Source: Leptospira koniambonensis
GTDB taxonomy: Bacteria; Spirochaetota; Leptospiria; Leptospirales; Leptospiraceae
DNA: 64,000 bases
Direction of reading: 5' to 3'
NCBI RefSeq assembly: GCF_004769555.1
Contig: NZ_RQFY01000012.1
Coordinates: 372,001-436,000 of the forward strand
Part shown: piece after piece, positions 8,631 to 18,182 of the stretch
Position numbering within the stretch: position 1 is the first letter of the stretch
Layout: each line of letters starts with the position of its first letter
Made by a program: the position numbers and the translations under genes
Notes under the pieces: generated by a model
The model's database searches: none
What the model was told of the DNA's origin: nothing
The model's input: the letters and a program-made list of their open reading frames with translations, nothing else

Positions 8631-9932
8631 ATGATTGATCGGTATTCGAATCCTGAGATTTCTAAAATTTGGGAATTGGAGAACAAATTCGATATTTGGA
8701 AAGAAATCGAAATATTAGCAACCGAAGCCCGGATGAAAAAAGGAGAGGTCCCTAAAGAAGACTTCGAAGAGATCCGTTCCAAAGCAAGATTCAATGTGGA
8801 TGAAATTTTGGAGATTGAATCCAAGGTTCATCATGACGTTATCGCATTCTTAACTAATATGAATTCTTATATCGGACCTGCAGGTCGCCATGTTCACTAT
8901 GGCCTCACTTCTTCCGATATTGGCGACACTGCACTTTGTGTACAAATGGTCCAAGCAATGGACTTGATCCTTAAAAAAACTGATCAGTTGATCGAAGCGA
9001 TCAAAGAGAAGGCGATCCAATATAGGGACCTTCCTTGTATCGGTAGATCTCATGGGATCCATGCTGAACCAATGACTCTTGGTTTAAAGTTCGCATTATT
9101 CTATGAAGAAATGAAAAGGAACAGGGTGCGTATGGCCCTGGCAAAAGAGGAAGTTGCCGTAGGAAAATTATCTGGTGCAGTAGGAACTTATTCCAATATA
9201 GAACCTGATATCGAAGAATACGTTTGCGAAAAATTAGGGCTTAAGCCTGATCCAATTGCGACACAAGTGGTTTCTAGAGATAGACATGCTGCTTATATGT
9301 CCGCGTTAGGCGTTACTGCTGCAAGTTTGGATCGTTTTGCAACCGAAGTTCGTCTTCTTCAAAAAACAGAAGGGAGAGAAATAGAAGAACCTTTTTCTCC
9401 AGGGCAGAAAGGATCTTCTGCAATGCCTCATAAGAGAAATCCTGTGATTTGTGAAAGGATCTCCGGTATTTCGAGAGTGATCCGTTCCAATGTTTCTACT
9501 GCTCTTCAGAATGTTGGCTTATGGCATGAACGAGATATTTCTCATTCTTCTGCAGAAAGGATTGTAGTTCCAGATTCTACAATCGCATTAGAGTATATCT
9601 TAGATAAAATGTTATTCGTAGTGAAAAATTTGCATGTGTATCCTGATGCGATCGAAAGAACTTTGGGGACCACAAGAGGTTTAATCTTCTCTCAAAAGGT
9701 TCTTCTTCACTTGATCGAGAAAGGCGGGATTACAAGAGAAGATGCTTATGCAATCGTGCAAGGTCATGCGATGGCAGTTTGGGCCGATATTTCTCAAAAT
9801 CTGAAGACTAGACTTGCTGAAGATCCTAAAGTTCAAAAGGTCCTAAAACCAGGAGATCTAGATTCTATCTTCCAAATTTCTCCTTACTTAGATAAAGTTG
9901 GGCTGATCTATAAAAGACTCGGTCTGGAGTAA
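8631..9932 (+). CDS. purB: Adenylosuccinate lyase
   Basis: This 433-residue enzyme of the fumarase/aspartase superfamily cleaves adenylosuccinate to AMP and SAICAR to AICAR in purine synthesis. The superfamily signature GSSAMPHKRNP is at about 262-272. The opening IDRYSNPEISKIWELENKF and the loop TSSDIGDTALCVQM are typical of PurB. The length is normal for the family. ATG at 8631 follows AAGGAAAC. The stop shares one base with the start of the next gene (TAATG), so the downstream genes are probably co-transcribed. purM lies 25 kb away in this window, so the purine genes are scattered. Confidence 0.96.
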   Translation: MIDRYSNPEISKIWELENKFDIWKEIEILATEARMKKGEVPKEDFEEIRSKARFNVDEILEIESKVHHDVIAFLTNMNSYIGPAGRHVHYGLTSSDIGDTALCVQMVQAMDLILKKTDQLIEAIKEKAIQYRDLPCIGRSHGIHAEPMTLGLKFALFYEEMKRNRVRMALAKEEVAVGKLSGAVGTYSNIEPDIEEYVCEKLGLKPDPIATQVVSRDRHAAYMSALGVTAASLDRFATEVRLLQKTEGREIEEPFSPGQKGSSAMPHKRNPVICERISGISRVIRSNVSTALQNVGLWHERDISHSSAERIVVPDSTIALEYILDKMLFVVKNLHVYPDAIERTLGTTRGLIFSQKVLLHLIEKGGITREDAYAIVQGHAMAVWADISQNLKTRLAEDPKVQKVLKPGDLDSIFQISPYLDKVGLIYKRLGLE

Positions 9933-10696
9933 TGCCTAAGTATGCAGTTTTCGGGCTGGGATATACCGGCCTAAGGATCCTAAATACTTTACAAAAAGAG
10001 AATACTGTTATCGGAGTTTCTCGAGCTACGCAAGTAGAAGGGTCTATTCTTTTGGATCTTTCGGATATGAAAGCCTTGGAAAAATTCCGAAAAGAAAACG
10101 AAGGTTCAATGTTTGACGCGAGCCTTATCACCTTCCCCGCTCAAAAACTAGAGAATAGAGAACAGGTTTTTGATACTATATTCTCTAATTCCAAATCTGT
10201 GTGGATGTTTGGATCTACTAGTATCTACAAGAGGATTACATCCGATATCACTGAAAAAACTCTTTTAGATCCTCGGCATGATCGTTACGAAACAGAGTTA
10301 CGATTTTTGGAGAAGGGTGGTAAGATCCTGAGGCTTTCTGGGATCTATGGCCCTGATAGGAATCCAGCAAACTGGGCAAGAAAGGGTTCAGTTAAAAAAA
10401 CAAAACGACAATTGAATCTGATTCATGGGGACGATATTGCAGAAGCGGTACGTTTGCTTCTATCTTACTCCGGAAATGATCTGCCTTCTGAGCTAATTTT
10501 ATCTGACGGGCAATGGCATACATGGTTAGAGATCTTCCGATTCTTAGAGGATCATGGCAAGATCCAGGTTCTTCCCGAAGAAAAGATGGATAGAGAGGAT
10601 AGTTTTATAGACAGCAGCTTGATCCGGAAATTTCTTCCTGGTTTACAAACAAAGGACTTTTGGGGAGAATTGGAAAAACTGGAAGAACTCATTTGA
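9932..10696 (+). CDS. NAD(P)-binding Rossmann protein, epimerase/YeeZ-like
   Basis: The N-terminus YAVFGLGYTGLRIL is a Rossmann nucleotide-binding loop. GSTSIYKR and RLSGIYGPDR resemble the catalytic region and downstream strand of NAD-dependent epimerase/dehydratases, and NLIHGDDIAEAV is the conserved strand after it. At 254 residues it is close to the small YeeZ-like members whose reaction is unknown. The canonical YxxxK pair is not clear, so catalysis cannot be asserted. It starts on the last base of the purB stop and ends overlapping the AraC-type gene, forming a three-gene unit. Its link to purine synthesis is positional only. Confidence 0.75.
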   Translation: MPKYAVFGLGYTGLRILNTLQKENTVIGVSRATQVEGSILLDLSDMKALEKFRKENEGSMFDASLITFPAQKLENREQVFDTIFSNSKSVWMFGSTSIYKRITSDITEKTLLDPRHDRYETELRFLEKGGKILRLSGIYGPDRNPANWARKGSVKKTKRQLNLIHGDDIAEAVRLLLSYSGNDLPSELILSDGQWHTWLEIFRFLEDHGKIQVLPEEKMDREDSFIDSSLIRKFLPGLQTKDFWGELEKLEELI

Positions 10697-11796
10697 TCTC
10701 ACAGATCACGGACATATTACATTTATTCTGTCTTTCGAATCTAATCTTTATCATAGGCCTCTTAGGATGGAGGTATCTCTACGATTTTAGGATACGTATC
10801 GCTGGAGGTTTTTCTTTCGGGATCATATGTTATATCCTTCTTTCCTTGGATCCTGATCTAAAGATCCCTTATTCTATCCGCGTATTTTTATTTGCAGGTC
10901 TGATCAGTTTACCTTTTTTCTTTTGGATGATAAGTCTTGCGATCTTCGAGGATCATTTCGAGATCAAATATTGGTATTGGCTTTTACTTCTAAGTAAGGT
11001 TGGAGTTTCCGCTTGGTCAGTTTATCCTGTATTGGACCTGATCAATATGAGAGGGCCTATCGTTTCGGAAACTGTTCTCGCTCATATAATTATTCCTACT
11101 CTTCTATCCTTGGGCTTTGTTGTGGCCGCTATCATCCGGATCTATTCAGGGCGAAAGGATGACTTGATCGAAACAAGAAGAAGGTTACGTGAAGTCCATA
11201 TCCTGATGACCGGAAGTGTAATCACTTTTAATATGTTCTCCCACTTGATCTTGAGAGGTAAGATCTTATCTGAAATTTTAGATTTAGCAAATGTGGTCTT
11301 TGCTTGGGGACTTATACTTGCATTTATGTATTTGGTCTTCGAGTTGAAAGAAGGTCTTGTGGACCCAAGACCGGAAGAGTCAGGAGACAAAGAAGAAAAA
11401 GCAGTATATGCGGACCCAGCCTTAAAGAAAAAATTAGTCTCTGCATTTGAAGAAACGAAACTTTATAGAAAAGAAGGTCTGACAATCGGGCAGCTTGCAG
11501 AAGATTTAGAAGTGCAGGAATATAAACTCAGAAGGTTGATCAATCAGGCAATGGGTTTTAGAAATTTTCCAGACTTCTTAAATCGTTATCGGATCCAAGA
11601 AGCTTGTGAAATTCTTTTAGACTCCGGAAAAGACGAGATCCCTATTATCAGAGTAGCTATGGATTTAGGTTACCAATCTCTTGGGCCTTTCAATCGCGCA
11701 TTTAAAGAACTTACCGGAGTCACTCCAACAGAATTCCGCCGCAACCGTGGCAGGGACGGGTCCTTAAAAAGTACCGCCGATTTTGAAATCAGCTAG
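10693..11796 (+). CDS. Membrane-anchored AraC-family transcriptional regulator
   Basis: The first about 215 residues are strongly hydrophobic and form six or seven membrane segments (for example LFCLSNLIFIIGLLGW and VFLFAGLISLPFFFWMI). The C-terminal 110 residues form an AraC-type double helix-turn-helix: GLTIGQLAEDLEVQEYKLRR, then AMDLGYQSLGPFNRAF and LTGVTPTEFRR. It is therefore a regulator bound to the inner membrane, probably sensing a membrane or external signal directly. TTG at 10693 overlaps the previous stop (TTGA) and has GGAAG upstream. A further TTG at 10660 would add 11 residues. Regulators of this layout recur in Leptospira; the ligand and targets are unknown. Confidence 0.88.
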   Translation: MISQITDILHLFCLSNLIFIIGLLGWRYLYDFRIRIAGGFSFGIICYILLSLDPDLKIPYSIRVFLFAGLISLPFFFWMISLAIFEDHFEIKYWYWLLLLSKVGVSAWSVYPVLDLINMRGPIVSETVLAHIIIPTLLSLGFVVAAIIRIYSGRKDDLIETRRRLREVHILMTGSVITFNMFSHLILRGKILSEILDLANVVFAWGLILAFMYLVFELKEGLVDPRPEESGDKEEKAVYADPALKKKLVSAFEETKLYRKEGLTIGQLAEDLEVQEYKLRRLINQAMGFRNFPDFLNRYRIQEACEILLDSGKDEIPIIRVAMDLGYQSLGPFNRAFKELTGVTPTEFRRNRGRDGSLKSTADFEIS

Positions 11797-11866
11797 AGAT
11801 TTTTAAAATTCAGATAGGCTAATCCTCGTCTTATCGTGTAAACTGTGCCTACACGGAGAGAATGGG

Positions 11867-12688
11867 ATGAACGAGATAGTGGATCAAATGGGCTATACAG
11901 CTTATTATTTTCTTACCTTAGGGATATTATGGTTTCGCTATATTTTAATGGCAGGGATCGCTTATGTTTTTATTTGGCTGATCTTTAAAGACAAACTCAA
12001 ACACAAGATTATCCAAAAAAGACTTCCAGAAAAAGATAAAATTTCTTACGAACTTAAATATTCAGCGATCACTCTTTTGATCTTTGCCGCTTCCGGAATT
12101 TTGGTTGTCTTAATGAAGAAGGCTGGCTGGACTTTTATCTACGATAAGGTAGAAGACTACGGTGTTCCTTATCTTCTATTCAGTATTATTGCTTTAATAT
12201 TCCTGCATGATACTTATTTTTATTGGACTCATAGAATGATGCATCATCCTCTTCTTTTCAAAAGAATGCATTTGGTACATCATAAATCCACGAACCCATC
12301 TCCTTGGGCGGCGTTTTCTTTTCATCCATACGAAGCTGTTGTAGAAGCAGGAATTGTGCCATTAGTGATCTTATTCTTACCTGTGCATACAACTGCACTT
12401 GTCGTCTTTTTCTTTTATAGTAATTTTTTGAATGTGCTGGGGCATCTTTCCTTTGAGCTTTTTCCTAAAGGATTTATTGAGAATAGAATATTAAGACTTC
12501 ATAATTCTACCACTCATCATAATATGCACCATAAATATTTTAACTGCAACTACAGTTTGTATTTTAATATTTGGGATAGAATTATGGGAACAAATCATGA
12601 AAATTACTTCGATACTTTTAGAGAAGTAACTCATCGAGAGCCCGAGGTAGTGGGGGATCCTAATAAGAAGCTGGGAATCGTATCCTAG
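11867..12688 (+). CDS. Fatty acid hydroxylase/sterol desaturase superfamily membrane protein
   Basis: The protein has four or five membrane segments and the histidine clusters of this di-iron superfamily: HDTYFYWTHRMMHH, HLVHHKSTNPSPW and, near the C-terminus, HNSTTHHNMHHKYFNCNYS. These ligate two irons that activate oxygen for hydroxylation or desaturation of a lipid substrate. At 273 residues it is of normal size. The substrate cannot be inferred; sterols are not expected in this organism, so a fatty acyl or hopanoid-like lipid is more likely. Its 3' end overlaps the convergent histidine kinase gene by 29 bases. Confidence 0.9.
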   Translation: MNEIVDQMGYTAYYFLTLGILWFRYILMAGIAYVFIWLIFKDKLKHKIIQKRLPEKDKISYELKYSAITLLIFAASGILVVLMKKAGWTFIYDKVEDYGVPYLLFSIIALIFLHDTYFYWTHRMMHHPLLFKRMHLVHHKSTNPSPWAAFSFHPYEAVVEAGIVPLVILFLPVHTTALVVFFFYSNFLNVLGHLSFELFPKGFIENRILRLHNSTTHHNMHHKYFNCNYSLYFNIWDRIMGTNHENYFDTFREVTHREPEVVGDPNKKLGIVS

Positions 12689-14675
12689 TAACTGTCCCTT
12701 GCTCGGAAGAAAGATCCAACACAGAACCTTTTAACTGCTTAGTCAAAAGATCTACAAGTTCCAGACCCATTGAATCTTCTGATTTAGGATCAGAAGATTT
12801 GCCTTTTCCGTTATCAGTCACATCCAAATGGATCCAATTTCCATCCTTGTAAAAAGAGATCTTGATGATCTTCTCCTCTGAATGTTTTTTAATAGAGAAT
12901 GCATGTTTCAGAACATTAGTGACTAACTCATTCAGGATCAAACCGATAGGGATTGCAGAATTCTGTTTGATCGGAAGAGATTCACAATTCAAGAAAATCT
13001 GGATCTCTTCTTTTCTATGTCCAAATGATTTAAGAAGGCTATCCACGAGCCTGCTTACAAACTCTGGAAAAAACTCGTCACTGATCCTATGTTTTCCATA
13101 TAAGGATTCATGAACATAGGCCATTGATAGGATCCTATTTTGGGATTCTGTCAGAACCTGGGTTGGATTACTTGCGTCTACCTGTTCCAATTGGATGGAA
13201 AGTAGACTAGACAATACCTGCAGATAATTTTTAACTCTATGATGAACTTCTTTAAGTAAGAGATCCTTTTCTTGGAGAGAATTCGCCATAATTTCTTCTG
13301 CAATTTTTATTTGAGTGAAATCGGTGATAAAACCTTCTAAGGCAATCAATTCTCCGTTCTCACTTTTTACTGCGGAACCTTGTTCTAATGCCCAGCGCAT
13401 TTCTCCGCTTCTCCGATGGATACGATAGAGTAGTCGATATGGAATATTTTTACTAACTGCAGAAGTAACTTCATTAAAGACTCTTTCTGCATCTTCCGGA
13501 TGAATGATCTCCCCGAAAGCGATTGTACGATTAGAAACGAAATCAGAAGGAGAATAACCAGTAAGCTCGAAACAACCTTCGCTGATAAATTCCATTGTCC
13601 ATTCAGGATCGTACGCACAACGATAGGCGATACCCGGAAGGTTACGGATCAAAGTGGAAAGTTGCCTTTCACTTTCTTTTAAAGCGGTTTCCGTTTTTTT
13701 ATAATAAGTAATATCAGTGCACATCGCAAGTGCGCCCTCATAATTACCTTGGGGATCGAAGATCGGATTCGTAGACATTAAAAGCCAGACAGATTCACCG
13801 TCTGGACGTTTAAAAAAGAAATCGTGGACTTCTGCTTGCCCTTGTTTTCTTTCTTCCAATCTTTTGTTTACTAGATCGATATTATCTACTGCTATAAAAT
13901 CGAATAAACTTTTACCTATCAGTTCTCTTTCGCTCATTCCTAAAAATTCAGCCATTGTAGAATTTACGAATCTAGTTTTAGCTTCTTTGTCGATGAGCCA
14001 TATCCCTTCTAAGGTAGTATCTACTATCTTTTTGTAATTTTCTTCCGTTTTGGAGAGTGCCGCTTTTGTTTCTTCAAAGAATACGAGTAGTATTACTATT
14101 GCAGAAGAGAATCTAAATAAACCCGCGAGAAAAAAACCAATAAAACCAAATTCAGGATGGAATCGTACAAAAGGATAATTGAGTACATGGATTCCCCAAA
14201 TTATAAAGATCCAACCTGCGATAATTTTTCCTAAGCTTGGGATCAGGTTTTTAGTTCTAAGAAAAATGATCCCTGTATAAATTTGAGATCCACCTATTAA
14301 AATATAGATAGGCCAGATCATATACGGATCTCTTGTCTTTTCTATATCTAAATACAATGCCCAAAGTCCAGCCGACCCAAATAAAATCTGAAATGGTCTG
14401 GAGAATGATTTATTTAAAAAATAAAAACATCCTAAGAATTGGAAAAGTGCCCTAATGAAATCAATGGAGAAAGCAGGAAAATATCTGTAAGAGTCAGCTC
14501 CTCCTACTAACAGAATATTTCCTAGATAACCTAAAAGATGGAATACCCAGCAGATGGACCAGGCAAGCAGAGCCTTCTGTCCTTCTTTCTTATACAAATA
14601 CAGGTAAATAAAGATTAGAAAGAAGGCCGAAGGCGTAGCCGCGATGATGGTGGGTAATAACCAAGGATGATTCAC
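12660..14675 (-). CDS. Membrane PAS sensor histidine kinase (HisKA_2 type)
   Basis: The N-terminal about 205 residues form seven or so membrane segments. Two PAS domains follow: about 210-330 (IVDTTLEGIWLIDKEAKTRF) and about 335-455 (LIRNLPGIAYRC with FGEIIHPEDAERVF). The phosphoacceptor box is LLKEVHHRVKNYLQVL, the HisKA_2 form seen in kinases of the HWE-like group. The ATPase domain has LILNELVTNVLKHAF and DVTDNGKGK. It starts at GTG 14675. No response regulator is adjacent; HisKA_2 kinases often act on stand-alone receivers. The gene ends inside the 3' end of the convergent hydroxylase gene. Confidence 0.92.
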   Translation of the reverse strand: MNHPWLLPTIIAATPSAFFLIFIYLYLYKKEGQKALLAWSICWVFHLLGYLGNILLVGGADSYRYFPAFSIDFIRALFQFLGCFYFLNKSFSRPFQILFGSAGLWALYLDIEKTRDPYMIWPIYILIGGSQIYTGIIFLRTKNLIPSLGKIIAGWIFIIWGIHVLNYPFVRFHPEFGFIGFFLAGLFRFSSAIVILLVFFEETKAALSKTEENYKKIVDTTLEGIWLIDKEAKTRFVNSTMAEFLGMSERELIGKSLFDFIAVDNIDLVNKRLEERKQGQAEVHDFFFKRPDGESVWLLMSTNPIFDPQGNYEGALAMCTDITYYKKTETALKESERQLSTLIRNLPGIAYRCAYDPEWTMEFISEGCFELTGYSPSDFVSNRTIAFGEIIHPEDAERVFNEVTSAVSKNIPYRLLYRIHRRSGEMRWALEQGSAVKSENGELIALEGFITDFTQIKIAEEIMANSLQEKDLLLKEVHHRVKNYLQVLSSLLSIQLEQVDASNPTQVLTESQNRILSMAYVHESLYGKHRISDEFFPEFVSRLVDSLLKSFGHRKEEIQIFLNCESLPIKQNSAIPIGLILNELVTNVLKHAFSIKKHSEEKIIKISFYKDGNWIHLDVTDNGKGKSSDPKSEDSMGLELVDLLTKQLKGSVLDLSSEQGTVTRIRFPASY

Positions 14676-14720
14676 GATGCCTTCAGCCGATTACCGAAAA
14701 CAGGTTTCGGTTAAGTCCGA

Positions 14721-16655
14721 TTATTTTTTAATAAGACGAAATTCTTTGAAACAATAATCTCCAGTTGGGTGTTTAATTTCTTTAATCTGTTCTAAGGTAA
14801 TTCCGAAACCTTCTGCCCTGGAAAGAACCTTAGGAGGCAGTTCGCAGGTAGGTCCTATATACACAGCTTTGTCAAACTCGTCCCAGGATTTCCATTTGTA
14901 TTTGCTATCATTCCGATATTTACCTTTTTCGACCGTTTTTTGTCGGAACAAAAGATCGAATTCGGAGGCTAGAATTCTTCCTGGCAATTGGAAGTTCTCT
15001 TCATCATGAAATGTATTGAATGCGACGTATTTCCCCTGTGGATCTATCTCTTTTGCGAACTCTCTTGCAGGTTCGAATACCGCAGTTTCGAATCCTTTTA
15101 AACAGAATTGATTTTTGGAAAGATAGGTTTGGCTAAATAGTCCACCGTCTCTCACAAATAAGCTCGAAGACCAAATTAAGAAGAATAGGAAAATTCCGTA
15201 GAATAAAACCTTTCTACTTTTTTCAGAAATTTGAACTAATCGGAAAGACCATAAACTCAGGATCGTAAGTAATGCAGGCAATGGATAGAAAACATGTCTT
15301 AATTGTTTGTTTCCTGTGCTTGCATCTATAACTATATATTGTAAGAATACGATCACGGTAATCGCGAATAGCGGATCTTTTAAAAATTTAGGCCAGCTAA
15401 TATTCTGCAACTTAACAAGTAGAGAATCTATTCTTCCTTCTCCCTTTATTTCGGCAGAAGAAGTTTTATCTTTTCTATTTAAGTATAGCCAATATCCTAT
15501 AGCGCCCAAAGAAAATAAGAAGAAGATCCTAAAAATCCAAGGCTCATTGAATACATGGCTCGCAGGAAATTTATCTTCAGGAGATTCGAATAAACTTAAG
15601 ATAAAACTGCGAACAAATTTGTTCACGATCATCTGAGCGTTTACTAAACTCATTACTCTATCCAGGTTTGTGAATAACCAGATAAAACAAGGAAGGATCG
15701 CATACAGATAAAGTATTTTGATAGAAGGAGGAGAAATTTTCCCCAAGTCCTTTCTGTTCCTATATAAGAAATAATTGAAATCTAAGAAAAGAAGAACTGT
15801 AAGAAAATATAATACTTTTTTAAAGGATCTTTGGTCGAGGTTCCAATCTGTGACTACTCTCAATACTGGAAGCGAAAGCACGAGTAAAACTACTAAGATC
15901 AAGAATAAAAGTCTGATCCCTTTGTAATGGACCTTTACGGAGAATCGAATAAATCCGATCCATTCTGGAAATCTGGATATTAACTCGAACAAAAAGATAG
16001 AGATAAAAAGTAAAAGTCCATAAGGATACTTAGTAAAAAATAGAAGTATCAAAACTGCAGAAACCAAAGCGGCTACCTTGGAACCTGCAGGCAGACTTTC
16101 GCCTGGTTTTAGGTCCTTTACAGAATCATAAAGTTTGTATAATCCCCAATACACCCAAAGAAGAATAAACATTCCTTGGGTTTCTAACATAGAAGAAAGA
16201 CTATAAGCAGGAGTTTCAGAAGTATGAAGGCTTAAAGCTAATACAAAAATAGAAACTAAACTTCCGAAAAGAAAAGACCCTGAAATTCTGGAAACTATAT
16301 AGATGATAGAAGGAAAACAAAGAGCATAGAATGCCAAACCTAAAAAGGAGTCCTTCCAAGTGATCGGCCATTCTCCAGGGCTTGCTAAAAGTAAAAGTGA
16401 GAATATTGGACGAAGAGGCGGCCATGTCGCTGCTTCCAAGAAAGGAAGTGTAGCTCTCCAGATTTTGCCGTCTCTATAATCTTGGAACTGATCATATACT
16501 GCGTTTAGGCGTATATTTTCATCCCAGGTTAAAAGATCCGTAATAGGGCAAATTTCTAAGAATGCCTGCCAATTCTTAGAGATCATAACTCCAGTGGCAA
16601 ATAGAGCAACTAACCCAAATAAAATTCCTAAAACTCTATCCCAAGTGCGGTTCAT
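14721..16655 (-). CDS. Polytopic membrane glycosyltransferase, GT39/ArnT-like
   Basis: This 644-residue protein has about ten to twelve hydrophobic segments and an acidic pair in the first external loop (TWDENIRLN), the position of the catalytic Asp-Glu in PMT/ArnT-type transferases that use polyprenyl-phosphate sugars. The C-terminal about 150 residues form a soluble domain (GKYVAFNTFHDEENFQLPGR). It overlaps the upstream GT2 gene by 4 bases (ATGA). This fits a two-step module in which the GT2 enzyme charges polyprenyl phosphate and this protein moves the sugar onto an envelope acceptor. The sugar and acceptor are unknown. A short dyad, CCGAAA/TTTCGG, lies just past its stop (14692-14708) without a T-run. 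Confidence 0.78.
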   Translation of the reverse strand: MNRTWDRVLGILFGLVALFATGVMISKNWQAFLEICPITDLLTWDENIRLNAVYDQFQDYRDGKIWRATLPFLEAATWPPLRPIFSLLLLASPGEWPITWKDSFLGLAFYALCFPSIIYIVSRISGSFLFGSLVSIFVLALSLHTSETPAYSLSSMLETQGMFILLWVYWGLYKLYDSVKDLKPGESLPAGSKVAALVSAVLILLFFTKYPYGLLLFISIFLFELISRFPEWIGFIRFSVKVHYKGIRLLFLILVVLLVLSLPVLRVVTDWNLDQRSFKKVLYFLTVLLFLDFNYFLYRNRKDLGKISPPSIKILYLYAILPCFIWLFTNLDRVMSLVNAQMIVNKFVRSFILSLFESPEDKFPASHVFNEPWIFRIFFLFSLGAIGYWLYLNRKDKTSSAEIKGEGRIDSLLVKLQNISWPKFLKDPLFAITVIVFLQYIVIDASTGNKQLRHVFYPLPALLTILSLWSFRLVQISEKSRKVLFYGIFLFFLIWSSSLFVRDGGLFSQTYLSKNQFCLKGFETAVFEPAREFAKEIDPQGKYVAFNTFHDEENFQLPGRILASEFDLLFRQKTVEKGKYRNDSKYKWKSWDEFDKAVYIGPTCELPPKVLSRAEGFGITLEQIKEIKHPTGDYCFKEFRLIKK

Positions 16656-17629
16656 TTTTTAGTTTTTGGTCTCGAAGAGTAGATCTTTTCGATCACATAC
16701 AGAGGACGATTCTTGGATTGATCATGAACTCTGCTTAGGTACTCGCCTATCATACCTAACGCAATGAGTTGTATTCCACCTAATACCAATGCTACGATCA
16801 TGACCGAGGTCCAGCCTTGGATTGTATTATCAGTAAAAAGTTTTAAGTATAGAATATAGATAGTGTACAATGCTCCAAAAAACGCAGAAGTAAATCCTAA
16901 ATAAGAGGAAAATTTAAGCGGCGCAGAGGAGAAGGAGGTAATTCCATCCAAAGCAAACTTGAGCATCTTGCTGACAGAAAATTTGGTCTCTCCGTCAAAA
17001 CGTTCGTCTCTATCATATTCCAAACCAGTTTGTCTGAAACCGATCCAAGCGATCAATCCACGGATATAACGATGTTGCTCTTTCATGGAGACTAGAACAT
17101 TAGTCACCCTTCTGCTCATGATCCTGAAATCTCCCGTATCAATTGGGATCTCGAATCTGGTCAGTTTTTTTAGTATCCTATAGAATACGTGAGCGGTGAT
17201 CAGTTTGAAAAAAGATTCACCTTCTCTTTTCTTTCTTCTGGCATAGACTACATCATAACCTTCTGACATTTTTGCGTAAAGGTCTGCAACAAATTCTGGA
17301 GGGTCTTGAAGATCTCCATCCATGACTGCAACTGTTTCGCCTCTCGCAGTATCGATTCCTGCAGTGATCGCCAATTGGTGTCCGTAATTTCTGGATAAGT
17401 TCAGAAGAAAAAAACCTGGCTCTGATTCGCAGAATTTTTTTAATACATCGAAGGTTCCATCTCTCGAGCCATCGTTTACAAAAAGAATTTCTGTATCTTC
17501 TTTTCCGAAGCGATGTTTTTCTTTCAAGATAGTAAGAAGACCCCGAAGTCTTTTCACAAGTTCGGGGATGGTTTTTTCCTCGTTATAAACGGGAATGACT
17601 AGGGATAAAAGAGGGGGCTTTGCGGGCAT
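16652..17629 (-). CDS. Family 2 glycosyltransferase, polyprenyl-phosphate sugar synthase type
   Basis: A 325-residue GT2 enzyme with the nucleotide-sugar motifs LSLVIPVYNEEKTIPELV, FVNDGSRDGT and VMDGDLQDPPEF (metal-binding aspartates). Two C-terminal membrane segments (about residues 235-300) follow. This layout is that of GtrB/YkcC-like enzymes, which transfer a sugar from a nucleotide donor to undecaprenyl phosphate on the cytoplasmic face. It is the first gene of an operon with the GT39-like transferase (4-base overlap). The 197 bases upstream of its start also carry the promoter of the divergent STAS gene. Confidence 0.9.
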   Translation of the reverse strand: MPAKPPLLSLVIPVYNEEKTIPELVKRLRGLLTILKEKHRFGKEDTEILFVNDGSRDGTFDVLKKFCESEPGFFLLNLSRNYGHQLAITAGIDTARGETVAVMDGDLQDPPEFVADLYAKMSEGYDVVYARRKKREGESFFKLITAHVFYRILKKLTRFEIPIDTGDFRIMSRRVTNVLVSMKEQHRYIRGLIAWIGFRQTGLEYDRDERFDGETKFSVSKMLKFALDGITSFSSAPLKFSSYLGFTSAFFGALYTIYILYLKLFTDNTIQGWTSVMIVALVLGGIQLIALGMIGEYLSRVHDQSKNRPLYVIEKIYSSRPKTKK

Positions 17630-17820
17630 TGCTGACCTTGGTACGATGTTTGTATTCGGTCAAAATGTCGACAATATTTCCTGTAATTTCTGTCAGAGTC
17701 AAAACCAGTTGCTCTTTGATTTTTGGGAGCTTTCGAGGGATTCGACAGGGCAATTCTGCAAAAAAGGGCTTTACAAGGAGGCCGGAATGCAGATCTTATA
17801 TAAGCACAAAAATCCAAGAA

Positions 17821-18168
<348 letters not shown>

Positions 18169-18182
18169 CCTAAACGTTTCGG

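Noticed and set aside
14676..14720. CCGAAA/TTTCGG dyad as a terminator of the glycosyltransferase operon
   Set aside because: The stem is only 6 bp and has no T-run on either strand, so termination cannot be claimed.
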